A stretch of 64,000 bases of DNA from Fusobacterium nucleatum_L (GTDB lineage: Bacteria; Fusobacteriota; Fusobacteriia; Fusobacteriales; Fusobacteriaceae): contig NZ_CP077172.1 of assembly GCF_050231725.1 (NCBI RefSeq), positions 310,001 through 374,000 of the forward strand, given 5' to 3'. The notes beneath the pieces were generated by a model, which searched no databases, was not told the DNA's origin, and worked only from the letters and a program-made list of their open reading frames with translations. The position numbers and the translations under genes are program-made. This document shows positions 44,097-52,345 of this stretch, piece by piece (within the stretch, counting starts at the first letter, position 1; each line of letters opens with the position of its first letter).

Positions 44097-45335
44097 TTAC
44101 CTTTCCGCGTTTAACTTTACAATCTCTACTATAACATCTGTTGCCTTTTCCATACTTTCAAGAGCAACAAATTCATATTTTCCATGGAAATTTTCTCCAC
44201 CAGCAAAAATATTTGGTGTAGGCAAGCCCATAAATGAAATTTTAGAGCCATCTGTTCCACCACGAATAGCTTTGATAAGAGGTTTTATTCCTAAATTTTC
44301 CATAGCTTGTTTTGCTATATCAACAACATACATATGGTCTTTTATAATTTCTCCCATATTGTAATATTCATCTTTTAATTCAAGTTTAACTACTTCTCTT
44401 CCATATTTTTCATTTACTTTTTCAACTAATTCTTTCACAAATTCTTTTTTTGCCAAAAACTTAGATTTATCATGGTCTCTTATAATGTAAACTACTTCTC
44501 CTTCTTCACAATTAGATTTCATTTCATCTAAGAAATAAAAACCTTCATAACCTTCTGTTTTTTCAGGAACTTCATCTTTTGGGAACATTTCTATAATTTC
44601 ACTTGCAATTAAACTTGCATTTATCATTTTTCCTTTTGCAGTTCCTGGGTGTACACTGATTCCTTTTATTTTAAACTTCGCTTGTGCAGCATTAAAACTT
44701 TCATATTCTAATTCTCCAACAGGTCCACCATCCATAGTATAAGCATAATCTGCTGCAAATTCTTTTACATCAAAATAATCTGCTCCTCTGCCAATTTCTT
44801 CATCTGGTCCAAAAGCTATTTTTATATCTCCATGCTTAATTTCAGGATGTTCTTTCAAATATTTAACTGCTTCAATGATTTCAACTATTCCTGATTTATC
44901 ATCAGCTCCAAGTAAGGTTGTTCCATCTGTTGTAATTAATGTTTTAGAAATATAGTTTTTTAAATTTGGAAATTCATCAACTTTTAAAACTATATCTTTT
45001 TCTTTATTTAAAACTATATCTTTTCCATCATAGTTTTCTATAATTTGTGGATTAATTCCTTCTGCATTAAAATCAGCTGTATCCATATGTGCAATAAAAC
45101 CAACTGTTGGAACTTTTTTATCTATATTACTTGGTAAAGTTGCATTTACAAAACAAGCCTTATTTATAAAAATATTGCTTAAACCTAAATCTTCTAATTC
45201 TTTCTTTAACATTTTAGCAAATTCCATTTGAGATGGTGTTGATGGAATTGTCTCACTTGCTTCATCTGAACGAGTATTAACTTTTACATACTTTAAAAAT
45301 CTTTCTTTTAGTGTAGCATATTTTTTTGAATCCAT
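44097..45335 (-). CDS. pepT: Peptidase T (tripeptidase)
   Basis: This 412-residue M20B metallopeptidase removes the N-terminal residue from tripeptides. Metal-binding and catalytic motifs are AHMDTADF, GADDKSGIVEI (bridging Asp) and GPDEEIGRGADYFD, and a late His in the C-terminal NIFAGGENFHGKYEF. No signal peptide is seen, so it is cytoplasmic. A consensus promoter lies 50-80 bp upstream. It is likely used in peptide fermentation, along with the iminopeptidase and asparaginase elsewhere in the window. Confidence 0.95.
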   Translation of the reverse strand: MDSKKYATLKERFLKYVKVNTRSDEASETIPSTPSQMEFAKMLKKELEDLGLSNIFINKACFVNATLPSNIDKKVPTVGFIAHMDTADFNAEGINPQIIENYDGKDIVLNKEKDIVLKVDEFPNLKNYISKTLITTDGTTLLGADDKSGIVEIIEAVKYLKEHPEIKHGDIKIAFGPDEEIGRGADYFDVKEFAADYAYTMDGGPVGELEYESFNAAQAKFKIKGISVHPGTAKGKMINASLIASEIIEMFPKDEVPEKTEGYEGFYFLDEMKSNCEEGEVVYIIRDHDKSKFLAKKEFVKELVEKVNEKYGREVVKLELKDEYYNMGEIIKDHMYVVDIAKQAMENLGIKPLIKAIRGGTDGSKISFMGLPTPNIFAGGENFHGKYEFVALESMEKATDVIVEIVKLNAER

Positions 45336-45385
45336 TCAAATCCACTTCCTTCTAAATTTAATTTTACTATTTAATCTACTATTTT

Positions 45386-45414
45386 ATTATACTATATAAT
45401 ATTAATTCTATCAA
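45386..45414 (-). promoter_or_regulatory. Promoter of pepT-ygiQ
   Basis: On the minus strand TTGATA (45414-45409), 17-bp spacer, TATAAT (45391-45386). Confidence 0.75.
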
Positions 45415-45446
45415 AAAAATATTACACTTCTCTTTTATTTCTATAT

Positions 45447-45475
45447 TTTCAAAAATAAAAATTTTATTGTATAAT
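45447..45475 (+). promoter_or_regulatory. Promoter of the SPFH-protein gene
   Basis: TTTCAA (45447-45452) and consensus TATAAT (45470-45475) with a 17-bp spacer, about 40 bp before the start codon. Divergent from the pepT promoter. Confidence 0.65.
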
Positions 45476-45514
45476 ATAAAATTGAAAAATATCAATAAAT
45501 TAGGAGGATAAATT

Positions 45515-46330
45515 ATGGATTTTAAAAAATATTTTAAAGTTAGTGGATTTGGAGTTGTAGCTATTTTTTTACTTCTTTTGGGATTTAGTAATTGCTATAC
45601 AGTAGATACAGGGGAAGTTGCAATAATTTCAACATTTGGAAAAATAACAAGAGTTGAAAATGAAGGACTACACTTTAAAATTCCATTTGTTCAAGGAAAA
45701 ACATTTATGGAAACAAGAGAAAAAACTTATATTTTTGGATATACAGAAGAAATGAATACTACTATGGAAGTTTCTACAAAAGATATGCAAAGTATAAAGT
45801 TAGAATTTACTGTACAAGCCTCTATTACAGACCCAGAAAAATTATATAGAGCATTTAATAATAAACACGAACAAAGATTTATAAGACCAAGAGTTAAAGA
45901 GATAATACAAGCCACAATTGCAAAATATACTATTGAAGAATTTGTAAGTAAAAGAGCTGAGATATCAAAATTAATCTTCGAAGACTTAAAGGATGACTTT
46001 TCTCAATATGGAATGTCAGTAAGTAATGTATCTATTGTTAATCATGATTTTAGTGATGAATATGAAAGAGCTATAGAAAGTAAGAAAGTTGCTGAACAAG
46101 AAGTTGAAAAGGCAAGAGCTGAACAAGAAAAACTTAAAGTTGAAGCTGAAAATAGAGTAAGATTAGCAGAGTATCTTTTGCAAGAAAAAGAATTACAAGC
46201 AAAGGCTAATGCTGTTGAAAGTAATTCATTAACTCCACAACTGTTAAAAAAGATGACTATTGAAAAATGGGATGGAAAACTTCCACAAGTTCAGGGAAAT
46301 AACGGAAGTACATTAATTAATTTACAATAA
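45515..46330 (+). CDS. SPFH/prohibitin-family membrane protein
   Basis: This 271-residue protein has one N-terminal membrane helix (about residues 11-27) and an SPFH domain beginning YTVDTGEVAIISTFGKI. The later half is helical and rich in charged repeats, RAIESKKVAEQEVEKARAEQ being typical of prohibitin/HflC-like proteins. Such proteins form membrane rings that organise proteases or membrane microdomains. An HflK partner is not adjacent, so it is more like the stand-alone prohibitin type. The gene is monocistronic between its own promoter and a strong terminator. Confidence 0.88.
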   Translation: MDFKKYFKVSGFGVVAIFLLLLGFSNCYTVDTGEVAIISTFGKITRVENEGLHFKIPFVQGKTFMETREKTYIFGYTEEMNTTMEVSTKDMQSIKLEFTVQASITDPEKLYRAFNNKHEQRFIRPRVKEIIQATIAKYTIEEFVSKRAEISKLIFEDLKDDFSQYGMSVSNVSIVNHDFSDEYERAIESKKVAEQEVEKARAEQEKLKVEAENRVRLAEYLLQEKELQAKANAVESNSLTPQLLKKMTIEKWDGKLPQVQGNNGSTLINLQ

Positions 46331-46343
46331 TTTATAAAAAATT

Positions 46344-46367
46344 AATAGACTGCTGTAGCAGTCTATT
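46344..46367. terminator. Bidirectional terminator, SPFH gene / tmcAL
   Basis: A perfect 11-bp stem (AATAGACTGCT with AGCAGTCTATT) with T7 on the plus side overlaps the end of the convergent tmcAL gene. Confidence 0.9.
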
Positions 46368-47550
46368 TTTTTATTATAGGGTATCCAATATTTATATAAT
46401 TTGATTTTATACGATAAATCTGTGAACATAATTCATTAAATTTAAATAATTCAATTTCTTGTTCACTTAAAATCTCTTTTAAATTTCTATTTGAAGTTAA
46501 AATTTTTCTTTCGTTATAGTCTTCTAATTTTTTCAAATAGTTTAGATATTCTTGACCTCTTGATGAAAAACCTAAAATCTTAACAAAAGGAACTTTATTT
46601 TTTACTTTCTCAGTTACATTTTCTGTTAGATCAAATAATGTATGTAACAATATTCTTTGTAATCTTGAGATTGTTATTCTTTTTGTTAAAACTTCATAAA
46701 AAAAATTTTCAAAACTTAAATTTTCTAAAGAATACTTATATAATCTATTTTCTAAGCCCACTTCTAAATCTTGAATATTTTTTAATTCTGAATGATTTTT
46801 TATTATGTTATATTTTATTAAATCATAAAAATCACTTAGAGATGAAAAAACTCCAAAATTTTCTTCTAAAATTCTATATGAAAACTCTGGAACTAAATTT
46901 TTAATTTTATTTAATCTATCATCTTTTTTCACATTATAATCTAGCAAAATTTTTCTAACATAACTTGCACTTGCAAAATTATCTTTTTCACCATCATAAT
47001 AGCCTGTTTTCTCTCTTTTTATACAATATGGCTCAATCTTAGAATTTATAGCTTTTATTGCCCTTATATATTCTAAAGCCAATATGTCATTAGAGCCTAA
47101 TTTTTTATTAAACAATGCTTTTGAAAATGCAGTTGGGTATGAAAAACCTTCTGCTAAAAATTCTTTTAAAGAGAGCTCAAATTCTTTTGTCAAGGAGATA
47201 CTTGCTATCCTTCTTAATCTATCTAAATTATTACTTTCAGAACCAAAAACTATATGATTACAAGAAAGTTTATTCAAAAGATTAACTGACCCTTTTGCAA
47301 ATATTTCAGCACTTTGAGTAGAATAAAAAACAGGTAGCTCTATCACAATATCAATACCTTGTGATAGAGCTATCTTAGTTTTTTCAAATTTATTTATAAG
47401 AGATGGTTCTCCTCTTTGAACAAAATCTCCACTCATAGTAGCAATTTTTATATTATCTTCAAAAAGTCTATCTATCTCTTGAATATGGTGTAGATGTCCA
47501 TTATGAAAGGGGTTATATTCAACTATTAAACCAACTACATTTTTAAACAT
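46363..47550 (-). CDS. tmcAL: tRNA(Met) cytidine acetate ligase
   Basis: This 395-residue nucleotidyltransferase-like protein matches TmcAL (YlbM), which makes N4-acetylcytidine at the wobble base of elongator tRNA(Met) from acetate and ATP. The N-terminal GLIVEYNPFHNGHLHHI holds the HxGH-type motif; SGDFVQRGEPSLINKFEKT and DIVIELPVFYSTQSAE follow and are characteristic. It is the last gene of the leftward gpmA transcript and begins 17 bp after the secreted coiled-coil protein. Confidence 0.92.
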   Translation of the reverse strand: MFKNVVGLIVEYNPFHNGHLHHIQEIDRLFEDNIKIATMSGDFVQRGEPSLINKFEKTKIALSQGIDIVIELPVFYSTQSAEIFAKGSVNLLNKLSCNHIVFGSESNNLDRLRRIASISLTKEFELSLKEFLAEGFSYPTAFSKALFNKKLGSNDILALEYIRAIKAINSKIEPYCIKREKTGYYDGEKDNFASASYVRKILLDYNVKKDDRLNKIKNLVPEFSYRILEENFGVFSSLSDFYDLIKYNIIKNHSELKNIQDLEVGLENRLYKYSLENLSFENFFYEVLTKRITISRLQRILLHTLFDLTENVTEKVKNKVPFVKILGFSSRGQEYLNYLKKLEDYNERKILTSNRNLKEILSEQEIELFKFNELCSQIYRIKSNYINIGYPIIKK

Positions 47551-47567
47551 CTATTTCACTCCTAATT

Positions 47568-48101
47568 TTATTTCTTTAAATCATTATAAGTTTTTATTGC
47601 TCCCTTGATATAGGCTTTTTGTAAAGTATAATCATCTGGATATTCTTCTTTCGCATTTTTTTCTATTTTATCTAAATCTGCTTTTGGAATAGAAGATGAA
47701 CTTAAAATAGAATTTATTTCTTCTTTGCTCTTTTGATTTTCAGCCTCTATTTTTTGTTGAACTGCTCTTTGTTCTTCTCTTATTCTATTTACTAATTCTT
47801 TATAATCATTAATTTCATCATTTACTCTTGCCAATTGTTTAGGATAGTTGGCTCCATACATAGCTTCCAATCTTTTTATTATCACTTGTTTGTCAGTTTC
47901 AGGTATTCCAGATTTATCTAATCTTTCTATCATTTCCAAATATGAATCTTTATACCAACTATAATTTTCTCTTTTTTCTGAGCCAGAAAAAGTTGAAACT
48001 GCTGAACGAATCTTTTTTTCAACATTATCTGGTAAATCATTAGTTGCTCCAAACGATAAACTTGTTCCTAATAAAAATAAATATAGAATAATTTTTTTCA
48101 T
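47568..48101 (-). CDS. Secreted coiled-coil protein, unknown function
   Basis: This 177-residue protein has a signal peptide (residues 1-18, ending LSFG/A) and a highly charged helical body. The stretch NDEINDYKELVNRIREEQRA onward looks like a coiled coil. Two regions rich in Lys-Asp-Tyr (SWYKDSYLEMIERLDKSGIP and YPDDYTLQKAYIKGAIKTY) look like a loosely repeated unit. I recognise no family. It lies between the dead phosphoglycerate-mutase paralogue and tmcAL; since both it and the paralogue are secreted, they could act together. Confidence 0.7.
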   Translation of the reverse strand: MKKIILYLFLLGTSLSFGATNDLPDNVEKKIRSAVSTFSGSEKRENYSWYKDSYLEMIERLDKSGIPETDKQVIIKRLEAMYGANYPKQLARVNDEINDYKELVNRIREEQRAVQQKIEAENQKSKEEINSILSSSSIPKADLDKIEKNAKEEYPDDYTLQKAYIKGAIKTYNDLKK

Positions 48102-48129
48102 TTCTTCAACTCCTTATATAAATATATTA

Positions 48130-48747
48130 TTAAAATTCATCAATCCGTTCAGGAAACTTCGCTGGTATAGGAAATCCAGCACTGATTACCTCTAAATTTT
48201 TATCTACTTCAAAATAAAATGTGTTATCTATGGGTATATAAACATCTTGTATATCTCTATCTGGCATATCTAACAAATACTTTATAAAAATTCTTATTGT
48301 ATCTTCATCAGTTACTATTAATACATTTTTTCCCTCTTTTAAGTTTTTAGAAATATCAGATTTCCAATAAGATTTTAAACTTTTAAAAACATTTTTACCT
48401 TCTAAGTCTTTACGAGTTATAGTATTCAATGTTTCTGATTTATTTACAGGTATCTCTAACTCATTCATTTCCTCTAATATGTAATTGAGAGTTCTGTTAG
48501 CAATTTTTAAATTAGAAGTATAGGCTATATCAAAAGAATAATTTTTTTTCATTTTTTCAGCTAGTTGTTTTACTGCTTCTATTCCACTAGGACCTAAATC
48601 AACATTCTCAAAATCAGACTGTATTTTTTCATGACAAACCAAAATTAATTCCATTGTTTTTTCCTTTAAAATCTGCTTTTCTTTTATTATTTCTGAATTT
48701 CCTGTAATTGCCATTATTATTAAAAAAAATATTACTATTTTTTTCAT
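48130..48747 (-). CDS. Secreted, catalytically dead phosphoglycerate-mutase paralogue
   Basis: This 205-residue protein has an N-terminal signal-like hydrophobic segment (residues 1-18), then a histidine-phosphatase fold clearly derived from the adjacent gpmA: SFDIAYTSNLKIANRTLNYI, ILEEMNELEIPV and SYWKSDISKNLKEGKNVLIV align with GpmA. The catalytic RHG is replaced by CHE, and the second AAHGNS motif by VTDEDT, so both active-site histidines are lost. About 35 internal residues are also missing. It starts 11 bp after gpmA. Probably a binding or structural protein in the envelope; function unknown. Confidence 0.8.
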   Translation of the reverse strand: MKKIVIFFLIIMAITGNSEIIKEKQILKEKTMELILVCHEKIQSDFENVDLGPSGIEAVKQLAEKMKKNYSFDIAYTSNLKIANRTLNYILEEMNELEIPVNKSETLNTITRKDLEGKNVFKSLKSYWKSDISKNLKEGKNVLIVTDEDTIRIFIKYLLDMPDRDIQDVYIPIDNTFYFEVDKNLEVISAGFPIPAKFPERIDEF

Positions 48748-48758
48748 CTTACGACCTC

Positions 48759-49445
48759 TTAAAATAATTCAGGTGCTGATAATACTTTTAAATCTTTGTC
48801 TATTTCAAATACCATAGGTTTTCCTGTAACCAAATTTAAATTTAAAATATCTTCATTTGAAATATTTAATAAATACTTTATCAATGCTCTTAAACTATTT
48901 CCATGAGCAGCAACTATAACATTTTTCCCTTCTTGTAAACTTTTTGAAATATCAGAATGCCAATAAGGTAAAACTCTTGCTATTGTATCCTTCAAACTTT
49001 CTCCTAATGGTATATCAGAGTCTGCTAAATCTACATATCTTCTATCTGACTTTGGATAATATTCACTATTTTTATCTATTGATGGTGGAGCTATATCAAA
49101 ACTACGACGCCAAATATGTACTTGTTCATCTCCATATTTTTTTGCAGTTTCTGCTTTATTTAATCCTTGTAATGCTCCATAGTGTCTTTCATTTAATCTC
49201 CAAGACTTATGTACTGGAATATATAGTTCATCCATTTCTTCTAAAACTATATTTAGAGTTTTGATTGCTCTTTTTAAATATGATGTATAAGCAACATCAA
49301 AGGCTAAATTCATTTCTTTTAATGCTTTCCCAGCTGATTTTGCTTCTTCCATTCCTTTTGGACTTAAATCAACATCTTTCCACCCTGTAAATCTATTTTC
49401 TAAGTTCCATGCACTTTCTCCATGACGAATTAAAACTAATTTCAT
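48759..49445 (-). CDS. gpmA: 2,3-bisphosphoglycerate-dependent phosphoglycerate mutase
   Basis: This 228-residue glycolytic enzyme interconverts 3- and 2-phosphoglycerate. The phosphohistidine motif LIRHGESAWNLENRFTGW (His8), RRSFDIAPP, the conserved NERHYGALQG and the second histidine in VAAHGNSLRALIKYL are all intact. It has no signal peptide and is cytoplasmic. It heads a leftward run (secreted paralogue, secreted coiled-coil protein, tmcAL) behind a recognisable promoter. Confidence 0.96.
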   Translation of the reverse strand: MKLVLIRHGESAWNLENRFTGWKDVDLSPKGMEEAKSAGKALKEMNLAFDVAYTSYLKRAIKTLNIVLEEMDELYIPVHKSWRLNERHYGALQGLNKAETAKKYGDEQVHIWRRSFDIAPPSIDKNSEYYPKSDRRYVDLADSDIPLGESLKDTIARVLPYWHSDISKSLQEGKNVIVAAHGNSLRALIKYLLNISNEDILNLNLVTGKPMVFEIDKDLKVLSAPELF

Positions 49446-49479
49446 TTATTACCTCCATATAATTTATTTCTTCTTAACT

Positions 49480-49508
49480 ATTTTACTATATTTAGTATTA
49501 CATTTCAA
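49480..49508 (-). promoter_or_regulatory. Promoter of gpmA
   Basis: On the minus strand TTGAAA (49508-49503), 17-bp spacer, TAAAAT (49485-49480). Confidence 0.6.
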
Positions 49509-49537
49509 TTATTTTTATTTTTTCAACATAAAAATGG

Positions 49538-49543
49538 TATAAT
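49538..49543 (+). promoter_or_regulatory. -10 box of the DUF4241 gene
   Basis: A consensus TATAAT, 34 bp before the start codon, divergent from the gpmA promoter. The -35 region is only AT-rich, so activity depends on the -10 element. Confidence 0.45.
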
Positions 49544-49576
49544 ATATAAAATCAATAAAATGAAGGAGTGATAATT

Positions 49577-50326
49577 ATGCAACCAACAAAGGAATGGTTA
49601 GAAAAATGGAAAAAAGTAAAAAACAAGTTACAACCTAATCCTAATATTCAAGATTACTTTATTTTAAAAGAAATTGCTGGAAAAGAAGTAGATCTTATGG
49701 ATATTGGACCTTGTTCTATTCCTAGTGGTGAATTTTTAGTTAAAGATCCTCTTGTTTATTTAGCTAGCAAATATGAGAAAGAGTTCTTTCAAAAAATTCC
49801 AACAGGAGAATTTAGAACAGAAGTTTGCCTTGTAAAAGCTGATGATGAAGATTGTGACAGATATGCAGCTGTTAGATTAAAATTTAATGATAATAAAATT
49901 ACTCATTATGAAGAAGCTATGGTGGGTGATGAAGAATTTGATGATATACAAGAAGGGGATTATTTTGGATTTCCTGTTGATGCAGGGCTTGCTTGTATTT
50001 GTGATAAAAGATTACATGATTTATATTGTGAATTTGATGAAAAGTGGTATAAAGAAAATCCTGATGGAAATATTTATGATGATTATTTTGCTGACCTATT
50101 TAAAAAAAGCTATGAGGAGAATCCTAAGTATCAAAGAGATGGAGGAGATTGGATAAACTGGACTATCCCTGGAACAGATTATCATTTACCTATGTTTCAA
50201 TCTGGCTTTGGAGATGGGCAATATCCTGTATATTTAGCTTATGATAAAGATAATAATGTATGTCAAGTTATTGTACAGTTCATTGATATTGATTTAGCTT
50301 ATTCTGATGAAGAAGATGAAGAATAA
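49577..50326 (+). CDS. DUF4241 protein
   Basis: This 249-residue acidic protein matches DUF4241, a family of unknown function. Landmarks are GPCSIPSGEFLVKDPLVYLA, GEFRTEVCLVKADD, GFPVDAGLACICDK and the C-terminal FQSGFGDGQYPVYLAYD. The ATG at 49577 is chosen over an in-frame GTG nine bases upstream, since AAGGAG (49563-49568) has the proper distance to the ATG and touches the GTG. The GGQYPVY-type end resembles SMI1/immunity-like families, so an immunity role is possible but speculative. Confidence 0.78.
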   Translation: MQPTKEWLEKWKKVKNKLQPNPNIQDYFILKEIAGKEVDLMDIGPCSIPSGEFLVKDPLVYLASKYEKEFFQKIPTGEFRTEVCLVKADDEDCDRYAAVRLKFNDNKITHYEEAMVGDEEFDDIQEGDYFGFPVDAGLACICDKRLHDLYCEFDEKWYKENPDGNIYDDYFADLFKKSYEENPKYQRDGGDWINWTIPGTDYHLPMFQSGFGDGQYPVYLAYDKDNNVCQVIVQFIDIDLAYSDEEDEE

Positions 50327-50347
50327 CATGTTAAAAAAAATCAAAAT

Positions 50348-50396
50348 TTTATACATGTCTTAATGATATGTATAAATTTTTTAAAAAATTATACAT
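50348..50396. repeat. Three TTATACAT repeats before the Fic remnant
   Basis: TTTATACAT (50348-50356) and ATGTATAAA (50368-50376) form a perfect inverted repeat; a third TTATACAT lies at 50389-50396. The inverted pair could terminate the DUF4241 gene, but the third copy, in front of the Fic-gene start, makes an operator cluster plausible. Confidence 0.5.
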
Positions 50397-50422
50397 ATAT
50401 GATTAAAAAGGAATTGAAAGAA

Positions 50423-50978
50423 ATGTATAAATTACCAATAAAAAATTTAGATTTAAATAGAATAAATATATTTGAACAGCTTGTAAAAGCAAAAGAAAGT
50501 TTAGGTATTTTAAAAGGAACTTTAAATAAATTACCAAATCCTAATATCATATTAAATGTTATTACATTAAAGGAAGCAAAAGAATCCTCTGAGATTGAAA
50601 ATATTATTACGACTTACTAAACAAAGCTGGAAAGTCTAAAAAAATATCTTAGAATTTATTATTTATATGTTAAAAGCAATAGAAAAAACTTCAAAATATA
50701 CTTTAACATTAATTGATAATATAATAGAAGCAATGGAAAATACAAAAAAGACAATAAAATACAAACTTCCAAAAATTTATTCAAAAGACCTTTTAGAATT
50801 ATTATTTTTTGAATTTTATACTAAAAATGAGTATATTAGAACTAAACTTAATATTTCTAGGCAAACAGCTACTTCCTATTTAAAGCAATTAGAAGAAGTT
50901 GGAATTCTTTCTTCTGAAAAAATTAGAAAAGAGATTATTTATAAAAATATTAGCTTATTTAAAATTGCTGAAAATTAG
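50423..50978 (+). pseudogene. Fic-family protein gene, gutted by internal deletion
   Basis: Two fragments of one protein remain. The first (50423-50620) reads YKLPIKNLDLNRINIFEQL and then KLPNPNIILNVITLKEAKES, the N-terminal Fic region, ending EIENIITTY at a stop. The second (frame of 50667-50978) reads MLKAIEKTSKYTLTLIDN and a C-terminal helix-turn-helix (NEYIRTKLNISRQTATSYL). The central AMPylation core with HPFxxGNGR is missing. The most likely cause is an internal deletion plus frame changes. The protein cannot be an active Fic enzyme, though the HTH fragment might still be made. Confidence 0.75.
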
Positions 50979-50985
50979 CCCAAAT

Positions 50986-51004
50986 AAACTAAGTAAATTA
51001 GTTT
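50986..51004. promoter_or_regulatory. Operator-like inverted repeat overlapping the tcdA -35 box
   Basis: AAACTAA-GTAAA-TTAGTTT is a perfect 7-bp inverted repeat reaching into the -35 element. Directly after the -10 box two direct copies TTAGTAAA TTAGTAAA occur at about 51031-51046. Together they suggest repressor sites; the regulator is unknown, though the HTH of the nearby Fic remnant could once have bound here. Confidence 0.5.
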
Positions 51005-51030
51005 ACAAAATTTAATTTTTGTGATATTAT
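51002..51030 (+). promoter_or_regulatory. Promoter of tcdA-fld
   Basis: TTTACA (51002-51007) and TATTAT (51025-51030) with a 17-bp spacer, 33 bp before the tcdA start codon. Confidence 0.65.
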
Positions 51031-51062
51031 TTAGTAAATTAGTAAATAATTAAGGAGAACAT

Positions 51063-51767
51063 ATGTTTTTACAGAGAACTGAACTATTGATTGGTTCTGA
51101 TAACATAGAAAAATTAAAAAATTCTAATGTTATTGTTTTTGGACTTGGTGGGGTTGGAGGAGCTACTGTTGAAGCACTTGTTAGAGCAGGTATTGGAAAT
51201 TTATCTATTGTTGATTTTGATATTGTTGATAAAACTAATCTAAATAGACAAATTATCGCAACTCATACTGTTATAGGTAAAACAAAAGTTGAGGTAGCAA
51301 GGGATAGAATTCTATCAATTAATCCTGATATAAATTTAACTGTATACAATGAAAAGCTTTTAAAAGATAATATAGCTTTATTTTTTAAAGATAAAAAATA
51401 TGATTATATAGTTGATGCTATTGACTTAGTTTCATCAAAATTAGCTTTAATCGAGTTTGCAACTACTTCAAAGATTCCAATAATTTGCTGTATGGGAACT
51501 GGAAATAAATTAAATCCTGAAAAACTTAAGATAACAGATATTAAGAAGACTTCTGTTTGCCCCTTAGCAAAAATTATCAGAAAAGAATTAAAAAAGAGAA
51601 GAATTAACAAATTAAAAGTTGTTTTCTCTGATGAAACACCAAGAAAATCTCTTAATTTAGATGTTGAATGTGAAAAAACTAAAAATGTTGGAAGTATTTC
51701 ATTTGTACCACCTGTTGCAGGTATGTTATTAGCAAGTCAAGTAATTAAAGATATATGTAAACTATAA
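51063..51767 (+). CDS. tcdA: tRNA threonylcarbamoyladenosine dehydratase
   Basis: This 234-residue ThiF/E1-like enzyme uses ATP to cyclise t6A in tRNA to ct6A. The nucleotide-binding GLGGVGGATVEALVRAGIG (about residues 27-45), DFDIVDKTNLNRQ, and DAIDLVSSKLALIEF are family hallmarks. The conserved CMGTGNKLNPEK and a cysteine in KTSVCPLAK follow. The TcdA assignment is favoured over other ThiF proteins by overall length and the MGTGNKLNP segment. It overlaps by its stop the flavodoxin ribosome site and is co-transcribed with it. Confidence 0.9.
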   Translation: MFLQRTELLIGSDNIEKLKNSNVIVFGLGGVGGATVEALVRAGIGNLSIVDFDIVDKTNLNRQIIATHTVIGKTKVEVARDRILSINPDINLTVYNEKLLKDNIALFFKDKKYDYIVDAIDLVSSKLALIEFATTSKIPIICCMGTGNKLNPEKLKITDIKKTSVCPLAKIIRKELKKRRINKLKVVFSDETPRKSLNLDVECEKTKNVGSISFVPPVAGMLLASQVIKDICKL

Positions 51768-51778
51768 TGGAGGAATTT

Positions 51779-52282
51779 ATGAAAACTATTGGTATTTTTT
51801 ATGCAACTCTTACAAAAACAACTGTTGGGGTTGTTGATGAAATTGAATTCTTTTTAAAAAAAGATGATTTTAAAACTTTTAATGTTAAAAGTAGTGTAAA
51901 AGAAATAAACAATTTTGAAAATCTTATTTTTGTTACACCTACTTATCAAGTTGGAGAAGCTCATGCAGCTTGGATGAATAATTTAAAAAAATTAGAAGAA
52001 ATTGACTTTACAGGTAAAGTAGTCGGCCTTGTAGGACTTGGAAATCAATTCGCTTTTGGAGAATCTTTCTGTGGTGGAATAAGACATCTATATGATATTG
52101 TTGTAAAAAAAGGTGGGAAAGTAGTTGGATTTACAAGTACTGACGGTTATCACTATGAAGAAACAAGCATTATAAAAGATGGAAAATTTATTGGACTTGC
52201 CCTTGATGAAGAAAATCAACCCAATTTAACTCCAAAAAGAATTGAAGATTGGATAACAGAAGTTAAAAAAGAATTTAAATAA
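51779..52282 (+). CDS. fldA: Flavodoxin
   Basis: This 167-residue FMN protein carries electrons in the cytoplasm. The phosphate-binding loop is YATLTKTTVGVVDEI at residues 7-21, a variant of T-x-T-G-x-T. FVTPTYQVGEAHAAW and LVGLGNQFAFGESFCGG form the isoalloxazine contacts of long-chain flavodoxins. The ATG at 51779 has GGAGG five bases upstream; an in-frame ATG 12 bases earlier includes that site and is less likely. A terminator follows at 52301-52325. Confidence 0.88.
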   Translation: MKTIGIFYATLTKTTVGVVDEIEFFLKKDDFKTFNVKSSVKEINNFENLIFVTPTYQVGEAHAAWMNNLKKLEEIDFTGKVVGLVGLGNQFAFGESFCGGIRHLYDIVVKKGGKVVGFTSTDGYHYEETSIIKDGKFIGLALDEENQPNLTPKRIEDWITEVKKEFK

Positions 52283-52300
52283 AATTTTATAAATTTAGAA

Positions 52301-52325
52301 GAAGTTATTGATATATAATAGCTTC
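52301..52325 (+). terminator. Intrinsic terminator after flavodoxin
   Basis: GAAGTTATT pairs with AATAGCTTC (one wobble) and is followed by a run of T. Confidence 0.8.
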
Positions 52326-52345
52326 TTTTTTTTTAAATATTATAG

